Assembly (NCBI GenBank): GCA_032128395.1
Contig: JAQBGV010000167.1
Location: forward strand, 1 to 31,707
DNA: 31,707 nt
Source of the DNA: JAQBGV01 sp032128395
Lineage (GTDB): Bacteria > Planctomycetota > UBA8108 > UBA1146
Direction: 5' to 3'
Both the position numbers and the translations under genes were made by a program. Below are positions 23,447-30,837 of this stretch, one piece after another; positions within the stretch are counted from its first letter, which is position 1, and each line of letters opens with the position of its first letter. Under the pieces are notes generated by a model. That model saw nothing but the letters and a program-made list of their open reading frames with translations, did no database searches and was not told the DNA's origin.

Positions 23447-24634
23447 TCAGCGTGTGGCTGCGAAGCGATCCATCATCTCCTGGTGAATCCGAGCCATCAT
23501 CCCCTGGGGCCAGAGTTCCTCGTGGGCCCGAAACAGTGACCCGTGGTCGCGTCCCTCGACGACGATGATGTCGGCGTCACTGCCGACCCTGGCCAGGTCA
23601 GCCTTCATGAGCTTCAAGGCACCCTCGAGTCGAAACGTGTCCTGGTCGCCGATGTACACGTGGATCTTCTCCGAGAGCCGTGGCGCGAGTTCGTCCCAGC
23701 GGGTCCGAAGCTGGTAGGCGATGTCGTACTTTTTCCAGGTGTCGGCTACCGCGGGATCTATCTTGCCGGTCTCCCAATCGAAGAGCTGCTGGGGGGTGCC
23801 ATCCTCGGCGCGGGGACTGAACACCGCATTGAAGCTGTAGAACTGACCGCCGAGTGGTTCCCGTTCACGCTCCCGCACAACGAAAGACTGGAGGGTCATG
23901 GCCCACTCCCCATCGCGACGCATCAGCTGGATCGGTTCACCGTCAGGATCGGAGAATGCGCTCGCGAAGCGGTAGACGTCGATTCCGGTGAAGTCGCGGA
24001 AGTCGACGGAGTCCGGAGCGGTGGACCAGGTACCGTTGAACACATCCGGGTAGGCATACTGGAGCCACAAGCTACTCCAGCCGCCGGAGGAGTGCCCGGT
24101 CAGGAAGCGGTTGCGCGAAGTGGCACCCGGGACGTAGCGGAACTCGAGGGCGGGCAGGAACTCGGTGGTGAGCGCGTGACCCCAGGGACCGTTGTTGGCG
24201 GAGTCCGCGAACTCGTGATGCCCCATGGGGAACTGGGCGTTGAGGAACACGTAGACCATCTCGGGGTAGCCCGTGCTCTTCATGCTCTCCACCAGCTGGG
24301 GGCCGGTCCGCCAGGCCCCGCGGTGCGACCCGCCGAATCCGTGGATGCTGTAGCAGATCGGATAGTCCCGTCCGCGCTCGTAGCTCGGGGGTAGAACCAC
24401 CCCGGCCTGGATCGTCACAGGGCGTCCCCAGAACTCGGTCAGGCACGTCGACGTGAGTTCGAACAAGTGGACCCCGCCGGGGGCGAGAACCGACTCGGGT
24501 GGGGGCGCGTGGTCGACCGGGGTGGTCCCGGAGGCCGTGATCTCGTGGTGAGCACACGCGCTCAGGAGCAGAACGCAGAGAGGGATTGCGAAACGAGCCG
24601 TTCGCCTGCCGCAAGTGGTGTCGATGATGTTCAT
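23447..24634 (-). CDS. Esterase D-like alpha/beta hydrolase lipoprotein
   Basis: A 395-residue predicted lipoprotein esterase. The ATG at 24634 gives a signal peptide ending in lipobox LLLSAC; the ribosome-binding site is weak (GGAAAGAA). The fold resembles the putative esterase family (esterase D/enterochelin-esterase type): YPICYSIHGFGGSHRGAW, VFLNAQFPMGHHEFADS, a nucleophile elbow FLTGHSSGGWSSLWLQY, an acid region at IYIGDQDTF and a final His in VVEGRDHGSLF. A Ser-Asp-His triad is therefore visible. It likely cleaves an ester outside the cytoplasm; the substrate is unknown. It is probably co-transcribed with the DadA-like gene. Confidence 0.88.
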   Translation of the reverse strand: MNIIDTTCGRRTARFAIPLCVLLLSACAHHEITASGTTPVDHAPPPESVLAPGGVHLFELTSTCLTEFWGRPVTIQAGVVLPPSYERGRDYPICYSIHGFGGSHRGAWRTGPQLVESMKSTGYPEMVYVFLNAQFPMGHHEFADSANNGPWGHALTTEFLPALEFRYVPGATSRNRFLTGHSSGGWSSLWLQYAYPDVFNGTWSTAPDSVDFRDFTGIDVYRFASAFSDPDGEPIQLMRRDGEWAMTLQSFVVREREREPLGGQFYSFNAVFSPRAEDGTPQQLFDWETGKIDPAVADTWKKYDIAYQLRTRWDELAPRLSEKIHVYIGDQDTFRLEGALKLMKADLARVGSDADIIVVEGRDHGSLFRAHEELWPQGMMARIHQEMMDRFAATR

Positions 24635-24826
24635 GGCGAAGGTTCTTTCCGTCTGGAGAGATGACGGAAGATAGGCCCTGGAAGGGGATCCGCGCAAGGG
24701 TACTGCTCGGTCTCCGAGCACGAGCCAGCGCCACGTTGGCGAGAACTTGCGAAAAAGGCCCAAGGGGAATCGTGTCGGGGTGAGGCTCCCCGGTTCCGAT
24801 GATGAGTTTCCCCCGGAATTCGCGGG

Positions 24827-25915
24827 TCAGTCCTTCTTCGACTCGAGCTTCTCGTGGTAGACGTCGAGCAGGAGCGTGCGCTCGTTGCCGTCCTGGGACC
24901 AGACGCGATCGCGCAGAGTCCCGTCCTTCTCAAAGTCGAAGCGTACGAGGTGCGAGCCGACTTGGTCACCTTCGCAGTTCTTCAGATCGAGCTGCAGGGC
25001 GCCGCCTTCGAGCACAGTCCACTCGCCCTCGTACACGCCGCCCCACTTCGACAGCGCAAGGCAACGCAAGGCGTCGGTTCCGGTATGGTGATAGAGGTAT
25101 GCGTCGAGCAGGCCCGTGGCCTCGCCGTCGGGGGTCAGTGCGACGGTGTGCGCGTAGATCGCATCGGCGTACGGGACATATTCGAAGGTCGACTGGATGT
25201 GGAAGGCATCTCTGTTGGTCCCATCGCCCCGGGCCTCCCAGGTGTGGCCCAAGAACGACTCGAGGACCTGTAGGTATTTCGAGGGCTTCGCCGCCTCAAC
25301 GGCGGTGCGCGGGGGCTCTTGTGTGAGCTCCTGAGAACGGACGCAGTCGAGCTCGTTGAGGGGGCGGAGACCAGCGCCGGAGTCCTCGAGCAGAGTCTCG
25401 TGGTACTGGTCGGTGCCGTGGAAAGTCCAACGCAGGCCCATCACGCGGCGACCGCCGGTCTGGTAGAGGTCGAAGGCGGCGTCCGCGGCTTCGCCCTCGA
25501 ATCTCATCGTGCCTTCACTCACGCCTCGAGCGAACGGGCTCAGGGCCAGCAGGCAGACCTGCTTGCGACCCGGGTGCCAGTAGAAGACCTGCAGTGCGCG
25601 CCACGGCTCGCCTGCCGCGCCGGAGCCATAGGTCTGCGCGAGCATCGAGTGCTGGCCCGGGCCCCAGTTCCAGATGTCGAACATGGACGTCCCGCTCGAG
25701 AACGTCATCCTCCATTCGCCGGCCTCCATGCGCGCGAAGCTCGCCAGTGGGTGGGCGACTTGGGTGGGCGCAGGCTCCTGCACCGGCTTGGCGTCCGGGC
25801 TCTCGTCCTCCACGGCGGCGCAGGACGAGAGCCCGACGATGAAGAACAGTGCAGCGATGAGAAACAGGACGATGACGGTGTGATGGCTACAGACCGTACT
25901 TCGTGCTCGGAGCAA
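24827..25915 (-). CDS. Lipoprotein with two related beta-barrel-like domains
   Basis: A 362-residue predicted lipoprotein with lipobox VGLSSC after a hydrophobic stretch (VIVLFLIAALFFIV). There is no in-frame ATG before the signal. The TTG at 25915, with GGAG 4 nt upstream, is the best start and overlaps the end of the upstream TGA-containing gene by ~29 bp. Two similar halves follow: the first has EWRMTFSSGTSMFDIWNW, VFYWHPGRKQVCLLALSPF and VSEGTMRFEG; the second has TWEARGDGTNRDAFHIQS, AYLYHHTGTDALRCLALSKW and VYEGEWTVLEGG. This suggests an internal duplication of a lipocalin-like or DUF1579-like fold. Function is unknown. Confidence 0.8.
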   Translation of the reverse strand: MLRARSTVCSHHTVIVLFLIAALFFIVGLSSCAAVEDESPDAKPVQEPAPTQVAHPLASFARMEAGEWRMTFSSGTSMFDIWNWGPGQHSMLAQTYGSGAAGEPWRALQVFYWHPGRKQVCLLALSPFARGVSEGTMRFEGEAADAAFDLYQTGGRRVMGLRWTFHGTDQYHETLLEDSGAGLRPLNELDCVRSQELTQEPPRTAVEAAKPSKYLQVLESFLGHTWEARGDGTNRDAFHIQSTFEYVPYADAIYAHTVALTPDGEATGLLDAYLYHHTGTDALRCLALSKWGGVYEGEWTVLEGGALQLDLKNCEGDQVGSHLVRFDFEKDGTLRDRVWSQDGNERTLLLDVYHEKLESKKD

Positions 25916-26450
25916 CCTTCTCCACCTTCACATCTTCTTTGGCGAGAAGCTTGGCGAGGAGCGCCTCGTCGAGTTTCGTAGCCTTGGTGAACTGCAGCGC
26001 GATGTCCTGGTTCACGAACACATCGATGACGCCGTCCATTTCCACGAGGGCCGCACGGACCCTCTTCGCCTTCTCGGCTCAGCCGAGCCCGGTGACGGTG
26101 GCGACGTAGCAGACCTCGGGGCGCGGGCGAATCTCATGGCCGAAGCTCTCCAGCTTCATGCTCTTCGCACTGAGGGCTGCGGCGACCTGCTCCTTCGTCA
26201 CGGTGGCGCCACGCTTCAAGGTGAAGGTCGCGCGGGCTCCGCTCATGTAGAGGATATCCGCTACGTTCAGGGTCTCGATGGCCTCACGGGCCATTTTCGA
26301 CGCGCCTCAGTTACCACCCGAAGTGTCCACCACCACGAAGCGCATCTGCCCGTCGGCAACCCCGGGGCCCCTCATGGCGAACGTACACCCCGCTAGGGTG
26401 GCGCAAAGGGCTGTCACACTGAGGGCTCTGGTCAACCGTCGAAGACTCAT
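25887..26450 (-). CDS. Candidate double-selenocysteine lipoprotein with two HMA-like domains
   Basis: An open frame of 187 residues if two TGA codons (26309-26307 and 26081-26079) are read as selenocysteine; it ends at TAG 25889-25887. The ATG at 26450 follows GGAGG at 7-8 nt, and residues 1-23 form a lipoprotein signal (ALCATLAGC). Domain 1: MRFVVVDTSGGN-U-GASK, helix MAREAIETL, then strands and helix to AAALSAKSMKLESF. Domain 2: CYVATVTGLG-U-AEKAKRV, RAALVEMDGVIDVFVNQD, ending ...KVAPSTKYGL. Both match the heavy-metal-associated ferredoxin-like pattern GMxCxxC, with U exactly at the first Cys and Ser or Lys at the second. Each TGA has a SECIS-like hairpin downstream. Without recoding, the locus would give three fragments. 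Function could be redox or metal binding at the membrane. The alternative is a pseudogene with two nonsense mutations. Confidence 0.72.
26046..26064 (-). promoter_or_regulatory. SECIS-like hairpin after the second TGA
   Basis: GAGGGUC (26064-26058) pairs with GGCCCUC (26052-26046), 7 bp including one G-U, around the loop CGUGC. The loop begins 21 nt after the UGA with G at position two. It shares CGUG with the first hairpin and sits at the equivalent place in the second HMA-like domain. Confidence 0.65.
26275..26300 (-). promoter_or_regulatory. SECIS-like hairpin after the first TGA
   Basis: On the minus-strand RNA, AUGGCC (26294-26289) pairs perfectly with GGCCAU (26283-26278) around the loop CGUGA. 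An outer UCG/CGA pairing (26300-26298 with 26277-26275) follows a 3-nt A bulge. The apical loop starts 18 nt after the UGA and has G at its second position. From memory, bacterial SECIS rules ask for a loop 16-37 nt from UGA and a G in the first two loop positions; both are met. Confidence 0.65.
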
Positions 26451-26877
26451 CGTGCTTCCTCCAAGGTCTCATCGCAAAAAGCTAGGTTCCGCGGGCCTGG
26501 CTCCTGCTCCACAGTCAAGAGCTCTCCGGTGAATAGAGGGTACTGCGTCGCACCTTCCTCCTACGTAACGGTGTCGTCACCAGGCTCGGGCGAACACAGG
26601 GCTGCCTTGCGACTCGCTCACCGATCGGCGCGAAGTGAAGGAGCTCGCGGCGCCGCAGCGAATGGAGGAATGCTAGCCTTCACCACCTTTGGCCCGGCTC
26701 GCCCTCAAAAGAATGGCTCTCCGCACATCCTTGTGGGTAGAGCGTGGGGGATGAACCCCGGGAAGCCCTCGTCGCCGCTGGTGCGCGGCCATCCATTGAG
26801 GCGGTTGTGCATGTGAATCGCGAGCGAGTAGAACAGACACAGCATCGCAGTCGGGTGGAGAGCTCCTCCGATTGTCC
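26451..26877. other. Region between attC-like site and selenoprotein candidate
   Basis: About 430 bp, without a secure gene. It should carry the promoter of the TGA-containing gene, but I found no good -35/-10 pair. A short minus-strand frame (26705-26845) is listed separately. Plus-strand frames here are low-complexity and lack ribosome-binding sites. Confidence 0.4.
26705..26845 (-). CDS. Possible truncated cassette gene, 46 codons
   Basis: ATG 26845 to TGA 26705 encodes 46 residues beginning MLCLFYSLAIHMHNRLNGWP and continuing RTSGDEGFPGFIPHALPT. The pattern (hydrophobic helix, LNGWP, GFP, HAL) is reminiscent of small hypothetical membrane proteins, but this frame stops early, so it may be a fragment. 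It lies just after the attC-like site in cassette direction, where a cassette gene would be expected. The nearest ribosome-binding site (GGAGGAG) is ~16 nt away, too far for comfort. Confidence 0.3.
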   Translation of the reverse strand: MLCLFYSLAIHMHNRLNGWPRTSGDEGFPGFIPHALPTRMCGEPFF

Positions 26878-26941
26878 GCCCAACGCTCCGGTTCAGCGGC
26901 GGGCCGCGTGGCGGACCGTCCGCTGAAAACGGTTGTTCGAC
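26878..26941 (-). repeat. attC-like integron recombination site
   Basis: In the minus orientation this 64-bp palindromic element runs from GTCGAAC to GTTGGGC. Inner arms TTCAGCGG and CCGCTGAA (26920-26927 and 26892-26899) pair perfectly, with a GC-rich apical part between them. The right core GTTGGGC fits the GTTRRRY consensus; the left core GTCGAAC departs from RYYYAAC at one base. It begins 3 nt after the stop of the ankyrin gene, exactly where attC sits in a gene cassette. No integrase gene or further attC was found in the window. Confidence 0.6.
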
Positions 26942-26944
26942 CGC

Positions 26945-27637
26945 TCATGAACGTCCATGAGGCTTGCCGAGCAACGCTACTTGCATCGGCGACCTGTCGG
27001 GGGGGATCGCAAACGACCCGTAGCACAACCGCCTCAGAATTCCATCCGGTCGGGCGTACCAGCTCGCCCAGGTGAGGGGGGTGTCGCCGTTCACGTCCTT
27101 GGACTCACGCGCCGCTCCGGCGCCGATGAGCAGATCGATGGTGTACTCCGTGCCGAATGCGGCGGCACGGTGAAGAGGTGTCTCACCCTTCGTCCGGCAG
27201 TCCCGCATGAACGCCTCGGTATCGACCGATGGATTCGTTACACGATCAGGTTCTGCGCCGTGGGCAAGGAGAACTTCGACAACGATGTCGTGGGCATGAC
27301 GAAGGGGTGTGCACAGTGCAGAATGCAGTGGCGTTTCTCCCGTGTCCTCTGCACACAAGTTGACGCCAGCTCCGTTCTCGATCAAGAACTCGCAGAGCTG
27401 CCAGTGACCGTGAAACGCAGCGCCGTTCAGGCCAAGGTTAGCCCCAAGCGACCCCAGCGACTCGCCGTGCTTGAGCAGGAATCGGATCGCACTGACGTCG
27501 CCAAAGTAGGCGCACCACTGCAAGAGGCGCACGCCCTCGCCCGTCTCGGCTGTGGCTGCATGGCCCTGAGCCACGTAGTCAAGAACCAGGTCCGTGCGAC
27601 CGTCCATAATCCGGTCAAGCAGTCGGTCTGTGATCAT
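26945..27637 (-). CDS. Ankyrin-repeat protein
   Basis: A 230-residue cytoplasmic protein; the ATG at 27637 has GGAGG 5 nt upstream. Four to five ankyrin repeats are visible: GVRLLQWCAYFGDVSAIRFL (~35-55), GLNGAAFHGHWQLCEFLIEN, TGETPLHSALCTPLRHAHDI, KGETPLHRAAAFGTEYTIDL and NGDTPLTWASWYARPDGILR. Such proteins bind other proteins; no catalytic domain is attached. The attC-like site directly after its stop suggests it came in as an integron cassette, though the gene is long for that. Confidence 0.85.
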   Translation of the reverse strand: MITDRLLDRIMDGRTDLVLDYVAQGHAATAETGEGVRLLQWCAYFGDVSAIRFLLKHGESLGSLGANLGLNGAAFHGHWQLCEFLIENGAGVNLCAEDTGETPLHSALCTPLRHAHDIVVEVLLAHGAEPDRVTNPSVDTEAFMRDCRTKGETPLHRAAAFGTEYTIDLLIGAGAARESKDVNGDTPLTWASWYARPDGILRRLCYGSFAIPPDRSPMQVALLGKPHGRS

Positions 27638-27848
27638 CGTAGCCTCCGGATCTTGACGGTAGAACGGTGAACACCCAGCGGCGCCGCCGCAAAGCGTTTG
27701 GGACTACAAGATACCGTGCGGCAAGATACCGTGCGGTGGCGTCCGCTGCAGTGACTTGATACTCATCGAGGACTTCCTCGAGAGGAAATGGCGGCACGGT
27801 ACGACCAACCTCGTTCGAGGAGCCATCGGATCGCGCTGTTTCTGCCAT
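27615..27848 (-). CDS. Doubtful ORF upstream of the ankyrin gene
   Basis: A 77-codon frame from ATG 27848, overlapping the ankyrin start by 23 bp. It contains PPFPLEEVLDEYQVTAADAT and an in-frame 15-bp tandem duplication (ARYLA-ARYLV; DNA about 27707-27736). There is no clear ribosome-binding site and no recognised family. It could be a decayed gene or chance. Confidence 0.25.
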   Translation of the reverse strand: MAETARSDGSSNEVGRTVPPFPLEEVLDEYQVTAADATARYLAARYLVVPNALRRRRWVFTVLPSRSGGYDDHRPTA

Positions 27849-28380
27849 ATTGAGCCGACTTGCCTGACGACGGAGCCCCCTTTCGGGGGAGATCGTCGCC
27901 GATTGCAGCGAAGGCTCGGGGTTGGCCGGCTTTGAAGTGACCATCAGTGGCTGATCTTGGGTGACCCGTGACAGGCAGAGGCGCTTCCGGAGAGGGAGCT
28001 TGACGCGGGAGTCCTCATAGTCGTTGGGAAGTCACCGGTACGCAGGTTTCGAACCAGTCGGGCCGAGGTTCAGCCCCCCGGGTCGTGGGGGAGCACGGCA
28101 GGGATTGCGGATTGCAGTGACAGGCACTCCCCAAGTCGCCCCTCCGTTCGGACTTCGGAAAAGCCTGGGTGCCGGCCTGGGGGCCGCACTCACCCGAGAG
28201 CGCCTCTCGCGGCTCGCGCAGCGGACCACGGTTGCCTACTACTTCGCCAGCGCTCAGAATCTGGTGACGATCGCGCTGGAAGATGGTTTGCGGCGCTTCC
28301 CGTCGAACGAGCTACTGAAGGCGCGGCTCGAGACGCTCGACTGAATCCTCGACCGTGGCGAGCGGAGGAGCTCACGCGTC
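27849..28380. other. Poorly coding region, possible gene remnant
   Basis: About 530 bp with no gene I can support. A plus-strand frame ends at 28344 with a plausible helical end (VAYYFASAQNLVTIALEDGL, then RRFPSNELLKARLETLD) that resembles the last TPR-like helices of a larger protein. Its upstream half is Pro/Gly-rich and lacks a convincing start, so a 3' remnant is likely. Confidence 0.35.
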
Positions 28381-28434
28381 ATGAAGACACTGAACGGCAG
28401 CTCGAGGAATCGGGGCTCGGATCCGCACCCGTGA
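28381..28434 (+). CDS. Possible 17-residue leader ORF
   Basis: ATG 28381 to TGA 28434 encodes 17 residues (MKTLNGSSRNRGSDPHP). It is preceded by GGAGGAG at ~12 nt and its stop overlaps the GTG start of the next gene (GTGA). The membrane-protein gene itself lacks a ribosome-binding site, so coupled translation from this short frame would explain its expression. Confidence 0.3.
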   Translation: MKTLNGSSRNRGSDPHP

Positions 28435-28796
28435 GAGCGAAGACCCTCTCGAGGCTTGCCGTCGCGCTGTTCTGGTTGTCACTGGCAATCGCGATGGTGC
28501 TCGAGACCTTCCTCGACGCAAAGATCCTCTATTCGTTCGAGTACCGGTTGTTCAGCTCGATCCTCTCGCTCACCCTGATCGTGCTCTGGGTCGAGGCGGA
28601 TGCCGTCGCCCGGAGAATCACGATCCGAAAGCGGCTCCGCTACCTCATCGTGTTCGCGCCCCCGATCGGTATCCCCGTCTACGTGATCCGTAGCCGCGGC
28701 CTCCTTGGATTCCTCAGGTTCTCGGGATGGTTCGCGCTGTGCGCGGCGGTGTGGGTCGCGCTGTGTGGCGGCCTGGCTGCGCTCGACGTGATCTGA
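28431..28796 (+). CDS. Small integral membrane protein
   Basis: A 121-residue hydrophobic protein with about four spans: LAVALFWLSLAIAMVLE, LFSSILSLTLIVLWVEADAV, LIVFAPPIGIPVYVIRSRGL and FALCAAVWVALCGGLAALDV. A basic loop (RRITIRKRLR) lies between spans two and three. The start is the GTG at 28431, which has no ribosome-binding site of its own but overlaps a short upstream frame. I recognise no family. It is followed after 58 bp by the secreted esterase gene in the same direction. Confidence 0.65.
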   Translation: MRAKTLSRLAVALFWLSLAIAMVLETFLDAKILYSFEYRLFSSILSLTLIVLWVEADAVARRITIRKRLRYLIVFAPPIGIPVYVIRSRGLLGFLRFSGWFALCAAVWVALCGGLAALDVI

Positions 28797-28854
28797 GTCG
28801 GTCGACCCCGAAGCACAGACTTCGTGCCACCAAAACTGCAGAAGGAGTGAAGAG

Positions 28855-30033
28855 ATGCGCATGAACCGATTCGTACGGCGGCTGTTCCGGGGCGCGCTCT
28901 GCGGCGGGTTGATCCTGCTGCTCGCCGACTTCTCGGCAGGACAAACGACGATCCAGGTCGATGCCGGTCGGGGCAACGTGAACGTCTGGGTTCCGAGTTC
29001 CTACGATCCTCAGGTACCGATGCCGTTGATCATGGCGCTCCACGGCTACAGCGCGAACGGACCGCTCTTCGAATCCGTCATCCAGTTCGAACCACTCTCC
29101 GAACAGTACGGGTTCATCTACCTCCACCCCAGTGGCACGTTCGATGGGACAGGCTTCCGCTTCTGGAACGGGACCGACGCCTGCTGCGACTTCTACGGGA
29201 GCGGCGTGGATGATTCGGGATACCTGCGAGCACTCATCGAACAGGTCGAGCTCCAACTCAACGTGGATCCCCGAAGTATCCATCTGTTCGGACACTCGAA
29301 CGGCGGGTTCATGTCGTACCGCATGGCGTGCGACCATGCCGATCTGATCGCCTCGATCGCGAGTCTCGCGGGGGCGACCTACCTCGATCCTCTCCTCTGC
29401 GCTCCGACCGAACCCGTTCACGTCCTGCAAGTTCACGGGACCTCGGACGCGGTGATTCTCTACAACGGGGGACAAGTCGCGATTCCGGGGGCCGGTGTCT
29501 ATCCGGGGGCGATCGAGACGGTGGAGCAGTGGGCCTCGTCGAACGGCTGCTCGCTTCTTTTCGAGACACTCCCCACGCTCGACTTGGATTCAGGCATTCC
29601 GGGGTTCGAGTCGACGGTCCGGAGCTACGTCTCCGACTGTGGGCCCGGAGGATCGGCGGAGCTGTGGACCATCGTGGGAGGGAGCCACCAACCGCTGATG
29701 AGCGCCAGCTTCTCGCCCGCGGTCGTCGAGTTCCTACTCTCGCACCCGAAGCCTGCCCTCTTCCGCCGCGGGGACGACAACGGGGATGGATCGGTCGATA
29801 TCGGAGACCCCATCCACAACCTCGCGTACATCTTCGGCACCGGATCGAGCAACTGCCTCGATGCGAAGGACACGAACGATGACGGCTCCGTCGACATCGG
29901 GGACCCGGTGTACCATCTCTCCTTCCAGTTCTCAGGGGGCCCGATGCCCCCGGCCCCCTTCGGCGTCTGCGGAATCGATCCGACGGCCGATGCGCTGAAT
30001 GCGGACTGCGCCGAGTATCCGGGGTGTCCGTAG
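28855..30033 (+). CDS. Secreted PHB-depolymerase/feruloyl-esterase-like hydrolase with dockerin-like tail
   Basis: A 392-residue exported enzyme; the ATG at 28855 follows AAGGAG. The signal peptide covers ~1-29 (GALCGGLILLLADFSAG). The catalytic part resembles LpqC/PHB-depolymerase family esterases: MPLIMALHGYSANG, FIYLHPSGT, FWNGTDACCDF, nucleophile elbow LFGHSNGGFMSYRMAC, acid in LQVHGTSDAVILY and His in VGGSHQPLM. Residues ~300-392 carry two Asp-rich dockerin-like repeats (RGDDNGDGSVDIGDPIHNL, DTNDDGSVDIGDPVYHLSF) and the CGIDPTADALNADC...GCP tail shared with two other proteins here. It probably hydrolyses an extracellular polyester or feruloylated polysaccharide; which one is not shown by sequence. 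Confidence 0.9.
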   Translation: MRMNRFVRRLFRGALCGGLILLLADFSAGQTTIQVDAGRGNVNVWVPSSYDPQVPMPLIMALHGYSANGPLFESVIQFEPLSEQYGFIYLHPSGTFDGTGFRFWNGTDACCDFYGSGVDDSGYLRALIEQVELQLNVDPRSIHLFGHSNGGFMSYRMACDHADLIASIASLAGATYLDPLLCAPTEPVHVLQVHGTSDAVILYNGGQVAIPGAGVYPGAIETVEQWASSNGCSLLFETLPTLDLDSGIPGFESTVRSYVSDCGPGGSAELWTIVGGSHQPLMSASFSPAVVEFLLSHPKPALFRRGDDNGDGSVDIGDPIHNLAYIFGTGSSNCLDAKDTNDDGSVDIGDPVYHLSFQFSGGPMPPAPFGVCGIDPTADALNADCAEYPGCP

Positions 30034-30088
30034 CAGGGAACAGACCGGCTGACTCGCGCTCCGAGGCGATGCGCATCCTGGGGTCAAC

Positions 30089-30116
30089 CGAGCCCACCAC
30101 CTCGGACCTGGGCTCG
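30089..30116 (+). terminator. Possible terminator hairpin after the esterase gene
   Basis: CGAGCCC (30089-30095) and GGGCTCG (30110-30116) form 7-bp arms with a 14-nt loop, 56 bp past the stop. There is no T-run. The rest of 30034-30282 shows no gene. Confidence 0.35.
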
Positions 30117-30282
30117 CGGTCGCAAGCACCAACTACTCCAGAGCTTGGAGAGTGCCGATCACCGTATTCTCGTGTCGTAGTCAAGCCGCGGACAAGCACA
30201 TGGATCCCCAGAATATTCTGATTCTGCGCCCGAATTCCCGTCGCCCAACCAGCACGACCAATTTGCAATGTACGTAATCTAT

Positions 30283-30798
30283 CTACTCCTGGCAGGAACG
30301 AAGCCACTCATCCGCTGCCAAGTCCTGCGCGATCCAGGGTGCGTTCGGTTCGACCTGATTCGCTACACCGCCAAGCCACGGGGGTCCAACTTCAATAATA
30401 TCTATTGGTGTAGTATTCTCCCGCCTAGGAAACGGTCTACCACGCACTACGTACCTACGAAGCCTAGAGTCATACCAAAATTGCCGAACGACTTTACCAC
30501 TTGCATCCCACTCAGTCCATCCCCAATCACATCTATTAATATTCCCCAGAATTCCGGATCGAGCGAGAAATCCAGACTCGCAATGCCAGTAGGAGAAAGG
30601 CCCCACAGACTCTCCTCCTATCCAACGAGATCTTGTTTTCCACCCGTACACGAGACTGCCATATAGCTCGAATGACCCATAAACCCTGTACCGAGATACA
30701 TTCTGCCAAATTGCCGGCATCTGTGTTACCAAACAATATGCTATTACACTTCCAGTCGCGACAACAATTAGGCGTCTCGAGACGTTTGGCACTATCAT
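30283..30798 (-). CDS. Hypothetical membrane-anchored protein, low-GC
   Basis: A 171-residue protein from ATG 30798 (AAGG ~12 nt upstream); a TTG at 30819 would add seven residues. An N-terminal membrane helix (RLIVVATGSVIAYCLVTQMP) is followed by a Trp/Tyr-rich soluble part with a MORN-like stretch (WTEWDASGKVVRQFWYDS) and RRYVVRGRPFPRRENTTPID. No family is recognised. The DNA is clearly AT-richer than the rest of the window, as in the gene before it, 39 nt upstream on the same strand. The arrangement would suit an effector/immunity-type pair, but no toxin motif is visible. Confidence 0.6.
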   Translation of the reverse strand: MIVPNVSRRLIVVATGSVIAYCLVTQMPAIWQNVSRYRVYGSFELYGSLVYGWKTRSRWIGGESVGPFSYWHCESGFLARSGILGNINRCDWGWTEWDASGKVVRQFWYDSRLRRYVVRGRPFPRRENTTPIDIIEVGPPWLGGVANQVEPNAPWIAQDLAADEWLRSCQE

Positions 30799-30837
30799 CC
30801 AATCTAGGCCTTGCGCCAACTCATGTTCTGTTCTGAA

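Noticed and set aside
26529..26816. Plus-strand 95-codon frame in the cassette-like region
   Set aside because: No ribosome-binding site, no recognisable motif, and it lies opposite a short frame that better fits cassette orientation.
27661..27720. A second attC-like palindrome upstream of the ankyrin gene (CCAAACGC...GTGTTCACC)
   Set aside because: No GTTRRRY core and weak pairing; not enough to call.
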